NCBI RefSeq assembly: GCF_005503535.1
Contig: NZ_SCNN01000007.1
Coordinates: 186,001-250,000, forward strand
DNA length: 64,000 nt
Direction: 5' to 3'
DNA from: Mesorhizobium comanense
Lineage (GTDB): Bacteria; Pseudomonadota; Alphaproteobacteria; Rhizobiales; Rhizobiaceae
The position numbers were made by a program, and so were the translations under genes. The first letter of the stretch is position 1, and every line of letters begins with the position of its first letter. Below the pieces are notes generated by a model that worked only from the letters and a program-made list of their open reading frames with translations, did not search any database and had not been told where the DNA came from. Positions 10,306 through 17,712 of the stretch are shown here, piece after piece.

Positions 10306-11631
10306 CTATTCTGCGGCTACGAGACTTTCTTCCCGGACACCTTCGGGCCTTGGACCGCCATAAGCCCAGTCGAGCAGCTTTACCGTGTGCACGACCGGCA
10401 TGCTGGCGGCCGAAGCGATCTGCGTGATACAGCCGATGTTCCCGGTGGCGACGATTGCGGCGCCGGTCGCCTCGATATTCTTCACCTTGCGGTCGCGTAG
10501 CCTGGCCGAAATCTCGGACTGCAGGATGTTGTAGGTGCCGGCCGAACCGCAGCACAGGTGTCCCTCGCGCGGCTCGCGCACGATGAACCCGGCCTTGGCC
10601 AGAAGCTCCTTCGGCTGGCGGGTGATTTTCTGCCCGTGCTGCATCGAACAGGCCGAGTGATAGGCCACGACCGTGCCGGGCTTGCGCGCCGGCTCCGGCA
10701 GCTCGATGCCGGCCAGATATTCGGTAATGTCCTTGGCCAGGGCGGAGACTCGCGCGGCCTTGGCGGCGTAGGCCGGGTCGAGGCGCAGCATGAAGCCGTA
10801 ATCCTTGATCGTCGTGCCGCAGCCGGACGCGGTGATGATGATGGCGTCGAGCCCACCCTGATCGATGGCGCGCGTCCAGGCATCGACATTTTGCCTCGCC
10901 GAGGCAAGGGCCGCCTCTTCGCGCCCCATATGATGGACCAGCGCGCCGCAACAGCCTTCGCCGGGCGGCACCACGACCTCGATCCCAAGCCGCGTCAGCA
11001 GCGAGATGGTGGTTTCGTTGATGGCCGGATCAAGGACCGACTGGGCGCAGCCGGTCAGGATCGCGACACGGCCTCGTTTCGCTCCCTGCCCGGCATGACT
11101 GCCCGGAGAGGCCATCGGCGAGGCCGCCGGGATTGAAGCCGGTGCGAGCTTCAGCATCGCGGCCAGCGGCTTCAGCGCCTGTATCCTCTCGAACAGGCCG
11201 ATGAAGGGCCTGCCCAGTTTCGCCAGTTTGAGCGCGGCGCGGAACCGCCGGGGATAGGGCAGAACGAAGGCCAGCATCGCGCGGGTCAGCCGGTCAATCA
11301 GCGGTCGCTTGTAGGTCTCCTGGATATGGGCGCGGGCATGGTCGACCAGATGCATGTAATTGACGCCGGACGGACAGGTGGTCATGCACGCCAAACAGGA
11401 CAGGCAGCGGTCGATATGGGTGACGATCTCCTTGTCGGCCGGACGGCCGTTTTCCAGCATGTCCTTGATGAGATAGATGCGGCCGCGCGGCGAATCCAGC
11501 TCGTTGCCCAGCGTCACATAGGTCGGGCAGGTGGCGGTACAGAAGCCGCAATGCACGCATTTGCGCAGGATTTTCTCCGACTCAGCAACGTGGGGGTCGG
11601 CAAGCTGGTTGGGCGAAAAATTGGTCTGCAT
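10306..11631 (-). CDS. glcF: Glycolate oxidase iron-sulfur subunit
   Basis: A 441-residue subunit that passes electrons from the GlcD/GlcE flavoproteins to the quinone pool. The N-terminus carries two 4Fe-4S motifs, CVHCGFCTATCPT and CLSCLACMTTCPS. Two CCG domains follow, with GCCGALVHHMG and CCGSAGTYN. The ATG at 11631 starts MQTNFSPNQLADPHVAE, as in GlcF homologs; an in-frame ATG eight codons upstream lies in the repeat-derived leader. Last gene of the leftward glc operon, 65 bp after glcE with a dispersed repeat in between. Co-regulation with lactate genes is suggested by a shared upstream site. Confidence 0.95.
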   Translation of the reverse strand: MQTNFSPNQLADPHVAESEKILRKCVHCGFCTATCPTYVTLGNELDSPRGRIYLIKDMLENGRPADKEIVTHIDRCLSCLACMTTCPSGVNYMHLVDHARAHIQETYKRPLIDRLTRAMLAFVLPYPRRFRAALKLAKLGRPFIGLFERIQALKPLAAMLKLAPASIPAASPMASPGSHAGQGAKRGRVAILTGCAQSVLDPAINETTISLLTRLGIEVVVPPGEGCCGALVHHMGREEAALASARQNVDAWTRAIDQGGLDAIIITASGCGTTIKDYGFMLRLDPAYAAKAARVSALAKDITEYLAGIELPEPARKPGTVVAYHSACSMQHGQKITRQPKELLAKAGFIVREPREGHLCCGSAGTYNILQSEISARLRDRKVKNIEATGAAIVATGNIGCITQIASAASMPVVHTVKLLDWAYGGPRPEGVREESLVAAE

Positions 11632-11642
11632 CTCTGACGCTC

Positions 11643-11700
11643 TGTTTAGACGCAATTCCCGAGCGAAAACCGTTTCACAGTTTTCCTGGAATTGCTCTAG
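11643..11700. repeat. Dispersed rhizobial intergenic repeat, copy 2
   Basis: On the minus strand it reads AGAGCAATTCCAGGAAAACT, then CGGTTTTCG, then GGGAATTGCGT, an imperfect palindrome with AATTCC/GGAATT ends. I recognise this type as one of the most frequent intergenic repeats of Mesorhizobium/Rhizobium-type genomes. It occupies the whole glcE-glcF gap and touches the glcE stop codon. Confidence 0.75.
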
Positions 11701-12902
11701 GCCATGCGGCCGGGATTGAGGATGTTCTTGGGATCGAATTCCTGCTTCAGCCGCTGGCCGAGCGCGGCCAGCGCCGGCGGCTGCGGCTCGAACACCGGCA
11801 GGGCGGCGCGATGGGCAGGCGCAGCGCGCGCCAGCGTCGCATGACCGCCGCCATGTTTCCTCAACAAGCCTCGCAGCAGGGCGGCCTCAGGGTCGCCCTC
11901 CTCCATGCGTAGCCAGACCAGCCCGCCCTGCCAGTCGTAGAAGGCGCTGACGGCGGCCTGCATGCGCAGCGTCAGCACCATCTGGTGAGCCTGCGAAGGC
12001 GCCATCGACACACGCCAGACCGGTTTGTCGCTGCCGTCGGCAAAAGGCTTGCAATCGCGCACATCGCGCCAGATCAGCTGCGAAGCCTCGCCGGCAATCT
12101 CCTCCAGCGGCCCGGCCTTGCCGAACAGCGTCTTCAGCGCCGCAATACGATAGGCGACGGACGGGCCAAAACCTTCGACGCGCAGCAGCGTAGCGGCTTC
12201 GCTGCCGAGCGCGCCACCGGCGACCCGCGCGGCGATGCGCTCCGGCAGATGGGCGGCGCTCGACACTTCGGCGCTGGAGCCGAGCGCCAGCGCCATGGCG
12301 CTTGCCGCAGCATCGTCGAGCAGGCCGCGCACCGCGAGCGTCACCTCGGTCTCGGCTGATGGCAGCACCTTGAAGGTGACGTCGGTGAACACGGCCAGCG
12401 TGCCCCAGCTGTTGGCCATCAGCTTGGACAGGTCGTAGCCGGTGACGTTCTTGACGACGCGACCACCGGACTTGAAGGCCTCGCCGCGCCCGGACACGAC
12501 GTTGATACCCAGGATATGATCGCGCGCCGCACCAGCCTTCAGCCGGCGCGGCCCTGACAGGTTCGCGGCAAGGACGCCGCCGATCGTGCCTTTGCCTGGC
12601 TCGCCGCCAAGCAGCGGGCCATAATCCATCGGCTCGAAGGCAAGCTGTTGGCCATTTTGCGCCAACAACATCTCGATCTCGGCCAGCGGCGTGCCGGCCT
12701 TGGCCTGCAGCACCAGCTCGGCGGGCTCGTAAAGCGCGACGCCGGTGAGTTTCGACAGGTCAAGCGTGTGCTCCGTCTGCAGCGGACGGCCGATGCCGCG
12801 CTTGGAGCCGTGACCGAGGATTTCGAGCGGCGACTCTTCCGCCACCGCCCAGGCAATGGAGGAGAGGACTTCGTCCGGGGTGGTCGGGGTGAAGGTGGTC
12901 AA
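11697..12902 (-). CDS. glcE: Glycolate oxidase FAD-binding subunit
   Basis: About 401 residues. The N-terminal half is a PCMH-type FAD domain: EILGHGSKRGIGRP, the GEPGKGTIGGVLAANLSGPRR region (key part GTIGGVLAANLSGP) and KSGGRVVKNVTGYDLSKL. The C-terminal KNILNPGRM motif is typical of GlcD/GlcE. Two non-ATG starts are possible: GTG at 12929 without a ribosome site, and TTG at 12902 with GGGGAG eight bases upstream. I chose the latter. With GlcD and GlcF it oxidises glycolate to glyoxylate at the inner membrane. A double-hairpin repeat and the DUF559 gene separate it from glcD, which is unusual for this operon. Confidence 0.93.
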   Translation of the reverse strand: MTTFTPTTPDEVLSSIAWAVAEESPLEILGHGSKRGIGRPLQTEHTLDLSKLTGVALYEPAELVLQAKAGTPLAEIEMLLAQNGQQLAFEPMDYGPLLGGEPGKGTIGGVLAANLSGPRRLKAGAARDHILGINVVSGRGEAFKSGGRVVKNVTGYDLSKLMANSWGTLAVFTDVTFKVLPSAETEVTLAVRGLLDDAAASAMALALGSSAEVSSAAHLPERIAARVAGGALGSEAATLLRVEGFGPSVAYRIAALKTLFGKAGPLEEIAGEASQLIWRDVRDCKPFADGSDKPVWRVSMAPSQAHQMVLTLRMQAAVSAFYDWQGGLVWLRMEEGDPEAALLRGLLRKHGGGHATLARAAPAHRAALPVFEPQPPALAALGQRLKQEFDPKNILNPGRMA

Positions 12903-12992
12903 AGCCTGTGCTCCCCACTCTGTGGCCACCTGAACTCGCTTTCACAGAGGCGAGGAAACATCGATGGTCGAAATCGCTGCCTTGGAAGGCTT

Positions 12993-13056
12993 GGGTTCCT
13001 CGCCCCCACAAAGTGGGGGAGAGGTGGCTCGGGCGAAGCCCGAGACGGAGATGGGG
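12993..13056. repeat. 64-bp double-hairpin element, copy A
   Basis: Two adjacent hairpins: CCCCCAC-AAA-GTGGGGG and CTCGGGC-GAA-GCCCGAG, followed by ACGGAGATGGGG. It is the reverse complement of 13492-13555 with 3 differences in 64. It lies just after the DUF559 stop codon (minus strand) and upstream of glcE, so it could act as an attenuator or RNA-processing site within the operon. Confidence 0.88.
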
Positions 13057-13059
13057 CCA

Positions 13060-13572
13060 TCATAGAGCGCCACCTGCGGATTTTTTAGCTGTAAAAACGA
13101 ACCTCAGATCCGTGGCGATCACGCCGTCAGCTAGTCGTCCTTCGAGTGCCGCAAGAATGGTTTCGCAGACACTCCGGGGGCTCTTGAGAACATCGACGTT
13201 CCAGAAGCGAAGCACTGAAAACCCCTCGCCGCGCATGAATTCATCGCGTCGTCTGTCATAGGAGCTCTCGGCGTGCTGCCCCCCATCCAACTCGACGACC
13301 AGCTTTTCGCTGCGACAGGCAAAGTCTGCGAAGTACGAACCAAGCGGCATCTGCCGAACGAATTTGTAGCCGCCCAGCCTTTTGGCCTTCAGTTCACTCC
13401 AGAGGGTAGCCTCAGCCTGGTTGTCCCCGTGACGGAGCACGCGAGCACGGGCGATCTTTTCGGGCGACCGGCGGCTTGGCTGATAGGGTGTCCCCCTCTC
13501 CGTCTCGGGCTTCGCCCGAGCCACCTCTCCCCCGCTTTGCGGGGGCGAGGAACCCCCGTTCTGATAAGCCAT
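13060..13572 (-). CDS. DUF559 (Vsr/endonuclease-like) protein inside the glc operon
   Basis: A 170-residue protein whose C-terminal 110 residues are a DUF559 domain, a small PD-(D/E)xK-type fold related to Vsr repair endonucleases. Key residues are in FADFACRSEKLVVELDG (Asp, then Glu-x-Asp), followed by GGQHAESSYDRRRDEF and the C-terminal LRFWNVDVL. The ATG at 13572 lies 2 bp after the glcD stop with TTTTGAGG in front. Residues of roughly 7-27 are encoded by the upstream double-hairpin element (13492-13555), and no other start codon is available before the conserved core, so the element seems to supply the translation start region. An identical-type element in inverted orientation lies at the 3' end. 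Function in the cell is unknown; placement between glcD and glcE suggests insertion. Confidence 0.82.
   Translation of the reverse strand: MAYQNGGSSPPQSGGEVARAKPETERGTPYQPSRRSPEKIARARVLRHGDNQAEATLWSELKAKRLGGYKFVRQMPLGSYFADFACRSEKLVVELDGGQHAESSYDRRRDEFMRGEGFSVLRFWNVDVLKSPRSVCETILAALEGRLADGVIATDLRFVFTAKKSAGGAL
13492..13555. repeat. 64-bp double-hairpin element, copy B, overlapping DUF559 N-terminus
   Basis: Inverted partner of 12993-13056. Two of the three differences are a compensating pair in the first stem (A-T in copy A, G-C in copy B), leaving the hairpin intact. It is in frame and translated as part of the DUF559 N-terminus (GSSPPQSGGEVARAKPETER). Confidence 0.88.
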
Positions 13573-13574
13573 CC

Positions 13575-15071
13575 TCAAAACCTCGGAATGTCCGGAAAGG
13601 CCACCTGCCCCCGGTGCACGTGCATGCGCCCGAGTTCGGCGCAGCGGCGCAGTTGCGGGAAGACCTTGCCCGGGTTGAGCAGGTGGTTGGGGTCGAACGC
13701 GCATTTGACGCGCATCTGCTGGTCAAGGTCGACCTGGCTGAACATCTCCGGCATCAGGTCGCGTTTTTCGACGCCCACGCCATGCTCACCCGTCAGCACG
13801 CCGCCAACCTTGACGCACAGCCGCAATATGTCGGCGCCAAAGCTTTCGGCCTTGTCGAGCTCGCCCGGCACGTTGGCGTCGTAGAGGATCAACGGATGAA
13901 GATTGCCGTCGCCGGCGTGGAAGACGTTGGCGACGCCGAGGCCGTATTTTTCCGACAGTTCGCGCATGCCGGCCAGGACGCGCGGGAGTTCCTTGCGCGG
14001 GATCGTGCCGTCCATGCAGTAGTAGTCCGGTGAGATGCGGCCGACCGCCGGGAAGGCCGCCTTGCGGCCGGCCCAGAAACTCAGCCGCTCCTGCTCGGAC
14101 TGCGAGATGCGGCAGGTGGTCGAGCCGTTGCGGATAGCGATCGCCTCGACCGCGGTGATGAGATGATCGACCTCGACACCGGGACCGTCGAGTTCGACGA
14201 TCAGCAAAGCCTCGACATCCAGGGGATAACCGGCATGGACGAAATCCTCGGCCGCGTGAATCGCCGGCCGGTCCATCATTTCCATGCCGCCCGGAATGAT
14301 GCCGGCGCCGATGATGTCGGCGACGCATTGGCCGCCCTGCTCGCTGGTCGGGAAGCCGATCAGCAGCGCGCGGGCCGTTTCCGGCTTCTTCAATATGCGG
14401 ACGGTGACCTCGGTGACGACACCGAGCAGGCCTTCCGAACCGGTCATGACGCCAAGCAGGTCATAGCCTTCGGCGTCGAGATGACTACCGCCGAGCCGCA
14501 CCACCTCGCCATTCATCAGCACCATCTCGATGCCCAGCACATTGTTGGCGGTGAGGCCGTATTTCAGACAGTGCACGCCGCCGGAATTCTCCGCGACATT
14601 GCCGCCGATCGAGCAGGCGATCTGGGAGGATGGATCGGGGGCGTAGTAGAAGCCCTCCTGCTCGACAGCGACGGTGATGCCGAGATTGGTGACACCCGGC
14701 TGGGCGACGACGATGCGGTTGGGATAGTCGACCTGGAGGATGCGGTTGAAGCGGCTCATGACCAGCAGAACCGCGTCTTCCAGCGGCAATGCGCCGCCCG
14801 ACAGCGACGTTCCGGATCCGCGCGGCACGACGCGGATGTTGCGGTCGTTGCAATATTTCAGCACCCGCGAGACCTGGGCCACCGTCTCGGGCAGCACCAC
14901 CACCAGCGGCAGCTGACGATAGGCGGTCAGACCGTCGCTCTCGAAGGCGCGCATGGCGTTTGCCGCGTCGACCACGCCCTCGCCCGGCACGATGATGCGC
15001 ATGTCGGCGACAATCTCGTCGCGCCGGCGCATCGTGGCGTCGTCTGGTTTCGGCATCGCAAGGCCGGACAT
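13575..15071 (-). CDS. glcD: Glycolate oxidase subunit, FAD-linked 2-hydroxyacid dehydrogenase
   Basis: The catalytic flavoprotein of glycolate oxidase, about 498 residues. Visible are the PCMH FAD domain with VVPRGSGTSLSGGALP and CSIGGNVAENSGGVHC, and the C-terminal FAD-oxidase domain ending in GEHGVGVEKRDLMP and HLLNPGKVFPQ. The ATG at 15071 (MSGLAMPKPDD) was chosen because GGGG sits six bases before it; the frame runs on to a TTG inside the upstream inverted repeat. First gene of the leftward operon glcD-DUF559-glcE-glcF. A perfect 7-bp-arm inverted repeat at 15092-15116 is placed where a repressor would block transcription or the ribosome site. Confidence 0.95.
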   Translation of the reverse strand: MSGLAMPKPDDATMRRRDEIVADMRIIVPGEGVVDAANAMRAFESDGLTAYRQLPLVVVLPETVAQVSRVLKYCNDRNIRVVPRGSGTSLSGGALPLEDAVLLVMSRFNRILQVDYPNRIVVAQPGVTNLGITVAVEQEGFYYAPDPSSQIACSIGGNVAENSGGVHCLKYGLTANNVLGIEMVLMNGEVVRLGGSHLDAEGYDLLGVMTGSEGLLGVVTEVTVRILKKPETARALLIGFPTSEQGGQCVADIIGAGIIPGGMEMMDRPAIHAAEDFVHAGYPLDVEALLIVELDGPGVEVDHLITAVEAIAIRNGSTTCRISQSEQERLSFWAGRKAAFPAVGRISPDYYCMDGTIPRKELPRVLAGMRELSEKYGLGVANVFHAGDGNLHPLILYDANVPGELDKAESFGADILRLCVKVGGVLTGEHGVGVEKRDLMPEMFSQVDLDQQMRVKCAFDPNHLLNPGKVFPQLRRCAELGRMHVHRGQVAFPDIPRF

Positions 15072-15091
15072 CAGCAGCCCCATTTCCGCTA

Positions 15092-15116
15092 CACTGGTCA
15101 AAATCTTTTACCAGTG
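15092..15116. promoter_or_regulatory. Candidate operator upstream of glcD (CACTGGT-N11-ACCAGTG)
   Basis: Perfect 7-bp inverted arms separated by 11 bp, about 20 bp before the glcD start. Read on the minus strand it matches the site at 16806-16830 in 18 of 25 positions, including TTTGACCAGT. The TGGT/ACCA core resembles FadR/LldR-type operators, though their usual spacer is 3 bp rather than 11. Confidence 0.6.
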
Positions 15117-15202
15117 AAGCGCGTCCGTTGCAAATGCTGCGATAGTGGAGACCATCACTCGATGGCCAGGACAAGCTTCCGCAGCGGCAATCTGCCGCTA
15201 TC

Positions 15203-15345
15203 TTACCCTCCCCATCGTGGGGAGTGTCGCGAACGAAGTGAGCGGGGTGGGGGCTGCGCGGCGCTCTACGAGGACCCCCACCCCGTCTCACGATCTTCGC
15301 TTCGCTGCGATCATGAGCCGACCCGCCCCACAGGTGGGAGGGTAA
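15203..15345. repeat. Long palindromic intergenic element between glcD and the DUF3422 gene
   Basis: About 143 bp bounded by TTACCCTCCC and GGGAGGGTAA. An inner stem pairs CGGGGTGGGGG (from about 15242) with CCCCCACCCCG (from about 15275). It lies between the 3' end of the DUF3422 gene and the glcD promoter region and looks like another dispersed rhizobial palindrome family. Confidence 0.75.
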
Positions 15346-15353
15346 AGACGCCG

Positions 15354-16676
15354 CTACTCGCCCGGGTGCCTGGCCGGTTCGGAATGCATCCGCCGCACGC
15401 GGCGCACGCCCCACCAGACCAGCAGGATGGCGACAGGCACGGAGGCGGCGGTGACGACTTCCGGCGCGAAGGCGTGGCCGAAAACAGAAACGCCCTTGGC
15501 AACGTAACCGATCAGCCCGACGACGTAATAGGAGACGGCGGCGACCGAGAGGCCTTCGACCGTCTGCTGCAGGCGCAGTTGCAGGCGGGCGCGGTTGTTC
15601 ATCGAGGCAAGCAGGTCGCGGTTCTGCTTCTCGACCTCGACATCGACCCAGGTGCGCAGCAGCGTCGTGGCGCGGGTGAGCTTGCGCGACAGGTTGGCCT
15701 GACGCTCCTCCACCGAGCGGCAGGTGCGCATGGCCGGCGCCATGCGCCGCAGCAGAAACCCCGCCCAGGTGTCGTAGCCCTGGACAGCCTCCTCCTCCAG
15801 CGCCTCCAGCCGTTCCGTAACGATGCCGTCATAGGCGCGGCTGGCGCCGAAGCGGTAGAGGCTGGAGGCGGCATCGGCCTCAAGCTCGGCGGCCAGTTCG
15901 GTCAGGTCTGCAAGCAGGGTCTGGCTGTCGCGGGTCTGCGCCACCTTCATTTCCAGCGTGGTCTGCGCCAGCCGGTCTTCGATGCGGCGGGCGCGGCCGG
16001 ACAAGGTCAGCGCCAGCGGCAGACCGAGCATGGCCAGCGTCCGATAGGTCTCGATGTCGATCAGCCGCTGGCACAGGGCGCCGGTGCTGGCCGGCGTCAG
16101 GCCGCGATCAAGCACCAGCATGCGGGTCATGCCGTCACCATCCTGCCGGAAATCGGTGATGATGGCGGCCGCGCCCCGCTCGACCAGCGAATAGCACAGG
16201 CTCGTCGGATCGAAGGCGGCGATAAGGCGCTCGCTGGCCTGCGTCCATTTGCGGATTTCGAGCCGGATGCCCGAGATGACGGTGCCAGGCGGCGAAAAGC
16301 CGTTGCCGAACGGCGAGTCCTCCTGGGTGCGGCCATTTTCGGAAAGCGGCCCTTCCCAGAGATAGGTCGAGAATTCCGTATGCCGCTCCCAGCGCAGCGA
16401 CCCCTTGCCCCATTTCATGGCATGGTGGCGGGCATGCCGTTCAGGGGCGGCGATGCCGAGGCGGCGCGAGAGTTCCGAGAGCACGGCATGATCGACCGCG
16501 GACCCTCCTTCGGTCATGAAGGAGAGCTGGACCAGCACACGCGGCTTATCGACCAGCGGATGCGGACGGGCATGAACCTCGCCAAGCGCGCCCGGGCGTC
16601 CCTCATGCGCCGGGAAGCCCATGACGCTGCCCTGGGTGCGCGGCTGGAATTCAAGATTGGACGTCTCGTCCGCCAC
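15354..16676 (-). CDS. DUF3422 family membrane protein
   Basis: About 440 residues of the DUF3422 family, unknown function. Early conserved segments are GFPAHEGRPGALGEVHARPH and MKWGKGSLRWERHTEFSTY. The central part is a long helical region, and two transmembrane segments near the C-terminus (VAAVSYYVVGLIGYVAKGV and VVTAASVPVAILLVWWGV) are followed by a basic tail, so the bulk probably faces the cytoplasm. I chose the GTG at 16676, which has GGGGACC upstream; an ATG 23 codons earlier is possible but that part is Arg-rich without conservation. Divergent from the lactate regulator. Not part of a recognisable pathway. Confidence 0.85.
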   Translation of the reverse strand: MADETSNLEFQPRTQGSVMGFPAHEGRPGALGEVHARPHPLVDKPRVLVQLSFMTEGGSAVDHAVLSELSRRLGIAAPERHARHHAMKWGKGSLRWERHTEFSTYLWEGPLSENGRTQEDSPFGNGFSPPGTVISGIRLEIRKWTQASERLIAAFDPTSLCYSLVERGAAAIITDFRQDGDGMTRMLVLDRGLTPASTGALCQRLIDIETYRTLAMLGLPLALTLSGRARRIEDRLAQTTLEMKVAQTRDSQTLLADLTELAAELEADAASSLYRFGASRAYDGIVTERLEALEEEAVQGYDTWAGFLLRRMAPAMRTCRSVEERQANLSRKLTRATTLLRTWVDVEVEKQNRDLLASMNNRARLQLRLQQTVEGLSVAAVSYYVVGLIGYVAKGVSVFGHAFAPEVVTAASVPVAILLVWWGVRRVRRMHSEPARHPGE

Positions 16677-16805
16677 GGCTGGTCCCCCTGTTCTCGACCT
16701 CGCGTGCAGTCGCGTCCCTCTAGGGCGAAACACCAGATGACGCAAACAGCGAGTTTAGCCGGGAACGATCCGCTTCCAGAGCCCCGGAAGCGACCGCCTT
16801 CGACG

Positions 16806-16850
16806 AATTGGATAAATAATTTGACCAGTTGGCGACGCAGGCTTTATTCT
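16806..16850 (+). promoter_or_regulatory. Promoter with overlapping operator-like repeat for the lldR-lldD operon
   Basis: AATTGGA-N11-ACCAGTT (16806-16830) is an imperfect version of the glcD site. Its TTGACC (16821-16826) also reads as a -35 hexamer, with TATTCT at 16845-16850 as a -10, spacer 18. Transcription would start near 16857, upstream of the regulator's TTG codon. A repressor bound here would cover the -35. Confidence 0.5.
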
Positions 16851-16883
16851 GCGCGACACCGGTTCACCTTCCAGGCATGTCCG

Positions 16884-17687
16884 TTGAGCGATATTTTTTC
16901 CAGGATCGAGCATTCGCGCACCGCCGACGAGGTGGTGCAGCAGATCGAGAGCCTCATCCTCGAAGGCGTACTGCGCACCGGCGACCGGCTGCCGGGCGAG
17001 CGCGAGCTGGCGCGCCAGTTCGATGTGTCGCGGCCGATCCTGCGCGATGCGCTGAAAGCGCTCGAAGGGCGCGGCCTGCTGAGCACCAAGGCCGGCGGCG
17101 GCACCCATGTCGCCGACATCATCGGCCAGCTGTTCACCAAACCGGTGGCGGACCTGATCTCGATGCATCGCAAGGCGGTGACCGATTATCTGGAATACCG
17201 GCGCGAGGTCGAAGGCATAGCCGCCGAATACGCGGCGCGGCGCGCCACTCCCGAGGATCTGGCACTGCTCGACCGCATCATGGCGCGCATGGACGATGCG
17301 CACCGCACCGGCGATTTCGACGACGAGGCCGAAATCGATGTCGAATTCCATCATGCGATCTGCGAATGCGCCCACAACATCCTGCTCCTGCACACGCTGC
17401 GCTCCTGCTACCGGCTTTTGTCGGAAGGCGTGTTCCAGAACCGGCTGCTGGTGTTCACCGTGCCCGGCGCGCGCGAGGCGCTGCTGGCGCAGCACCGGGC
17501 AATCCATGCCGCCGTCAAAGCCGGCGATCCGGCCGGCGCGCGGCAGGCGGCCATGGACCACATCACCTATGTCGAGCGATCGATGGCGGAAGCCGAACGC
17601 AGCGGCGACTGGCAACGCGTCTCGCGGCTGCGGCTGCGGCAACGTTCGGAAGCCGGCGAGATCGAACCGGCACGCAGCCGCTCCTAA
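16884..17687 (+). CDS. lldR: GntR/FadR-family regulator (LldR-like) of 2-hydroxyacid genes
   Basis: A 267-residue regulator. The N-terminal winged HTH shows LILEGVLRTGDRLPGEREL and DVSRPILRDALKALEGRGLL, and the C-terminal helical FCD domain has metal-site residues in EIDVEFHHAICECAHN and the later HRAIHAAVKAGD. The start is TTG at 16884 (MSDIFSRIEHSRTADE) with AGG eight bases upstream; the ATG at 16877 is out of frame. It precedes lldD by 25 bp and probably forms an operon with it, so lactate is the natural ligand candidate. A related site in front of glcD suggests it also controls glycolate oxidase. The symbol is by context and not proven. Confidence 0.85.
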   Translation: MSDIFSRIEHSRTADEVVQQIESLILEGVLRTGDRLPGERELARQFDVSRPILRDALKALEGRGLLSTKAGGGTHVADIIGQLFTKPVADLISMHRKAVTDYLEYRREVEGIAAEYAARRATPEDLALLDRIMARMDDAHRTGDFDDEAEIDVEFHHAICECAHNILLLHTLRSCYRLLSEGVFQNRLLVFTVPGAREALLAQHRAIHAAVKAGDPAGARQAAMDHITYVERSMAEAERSGDWQRVSRLRLRQRSEAGEIEPARSRS

Positions 17688-17712
17688 TCAACTGATCCAG
17701 CGGGGAACCCTC

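Noticed and set aside
14163..17687. A 1174-codon open frame on the plus strand through glcD, DUF3422 and the regulator gene
   Set aside because: Only its last 267 codons are a real gene (the FadR-type regulator). The rest is antisense to glcD and DUF3422 genes, an effect of high GC wobble.
16877..17695. ATG at 16877 as start of the lactate regulator
   Set aside because: It is in a different frame; that frame has an unlike composition and no HTH.
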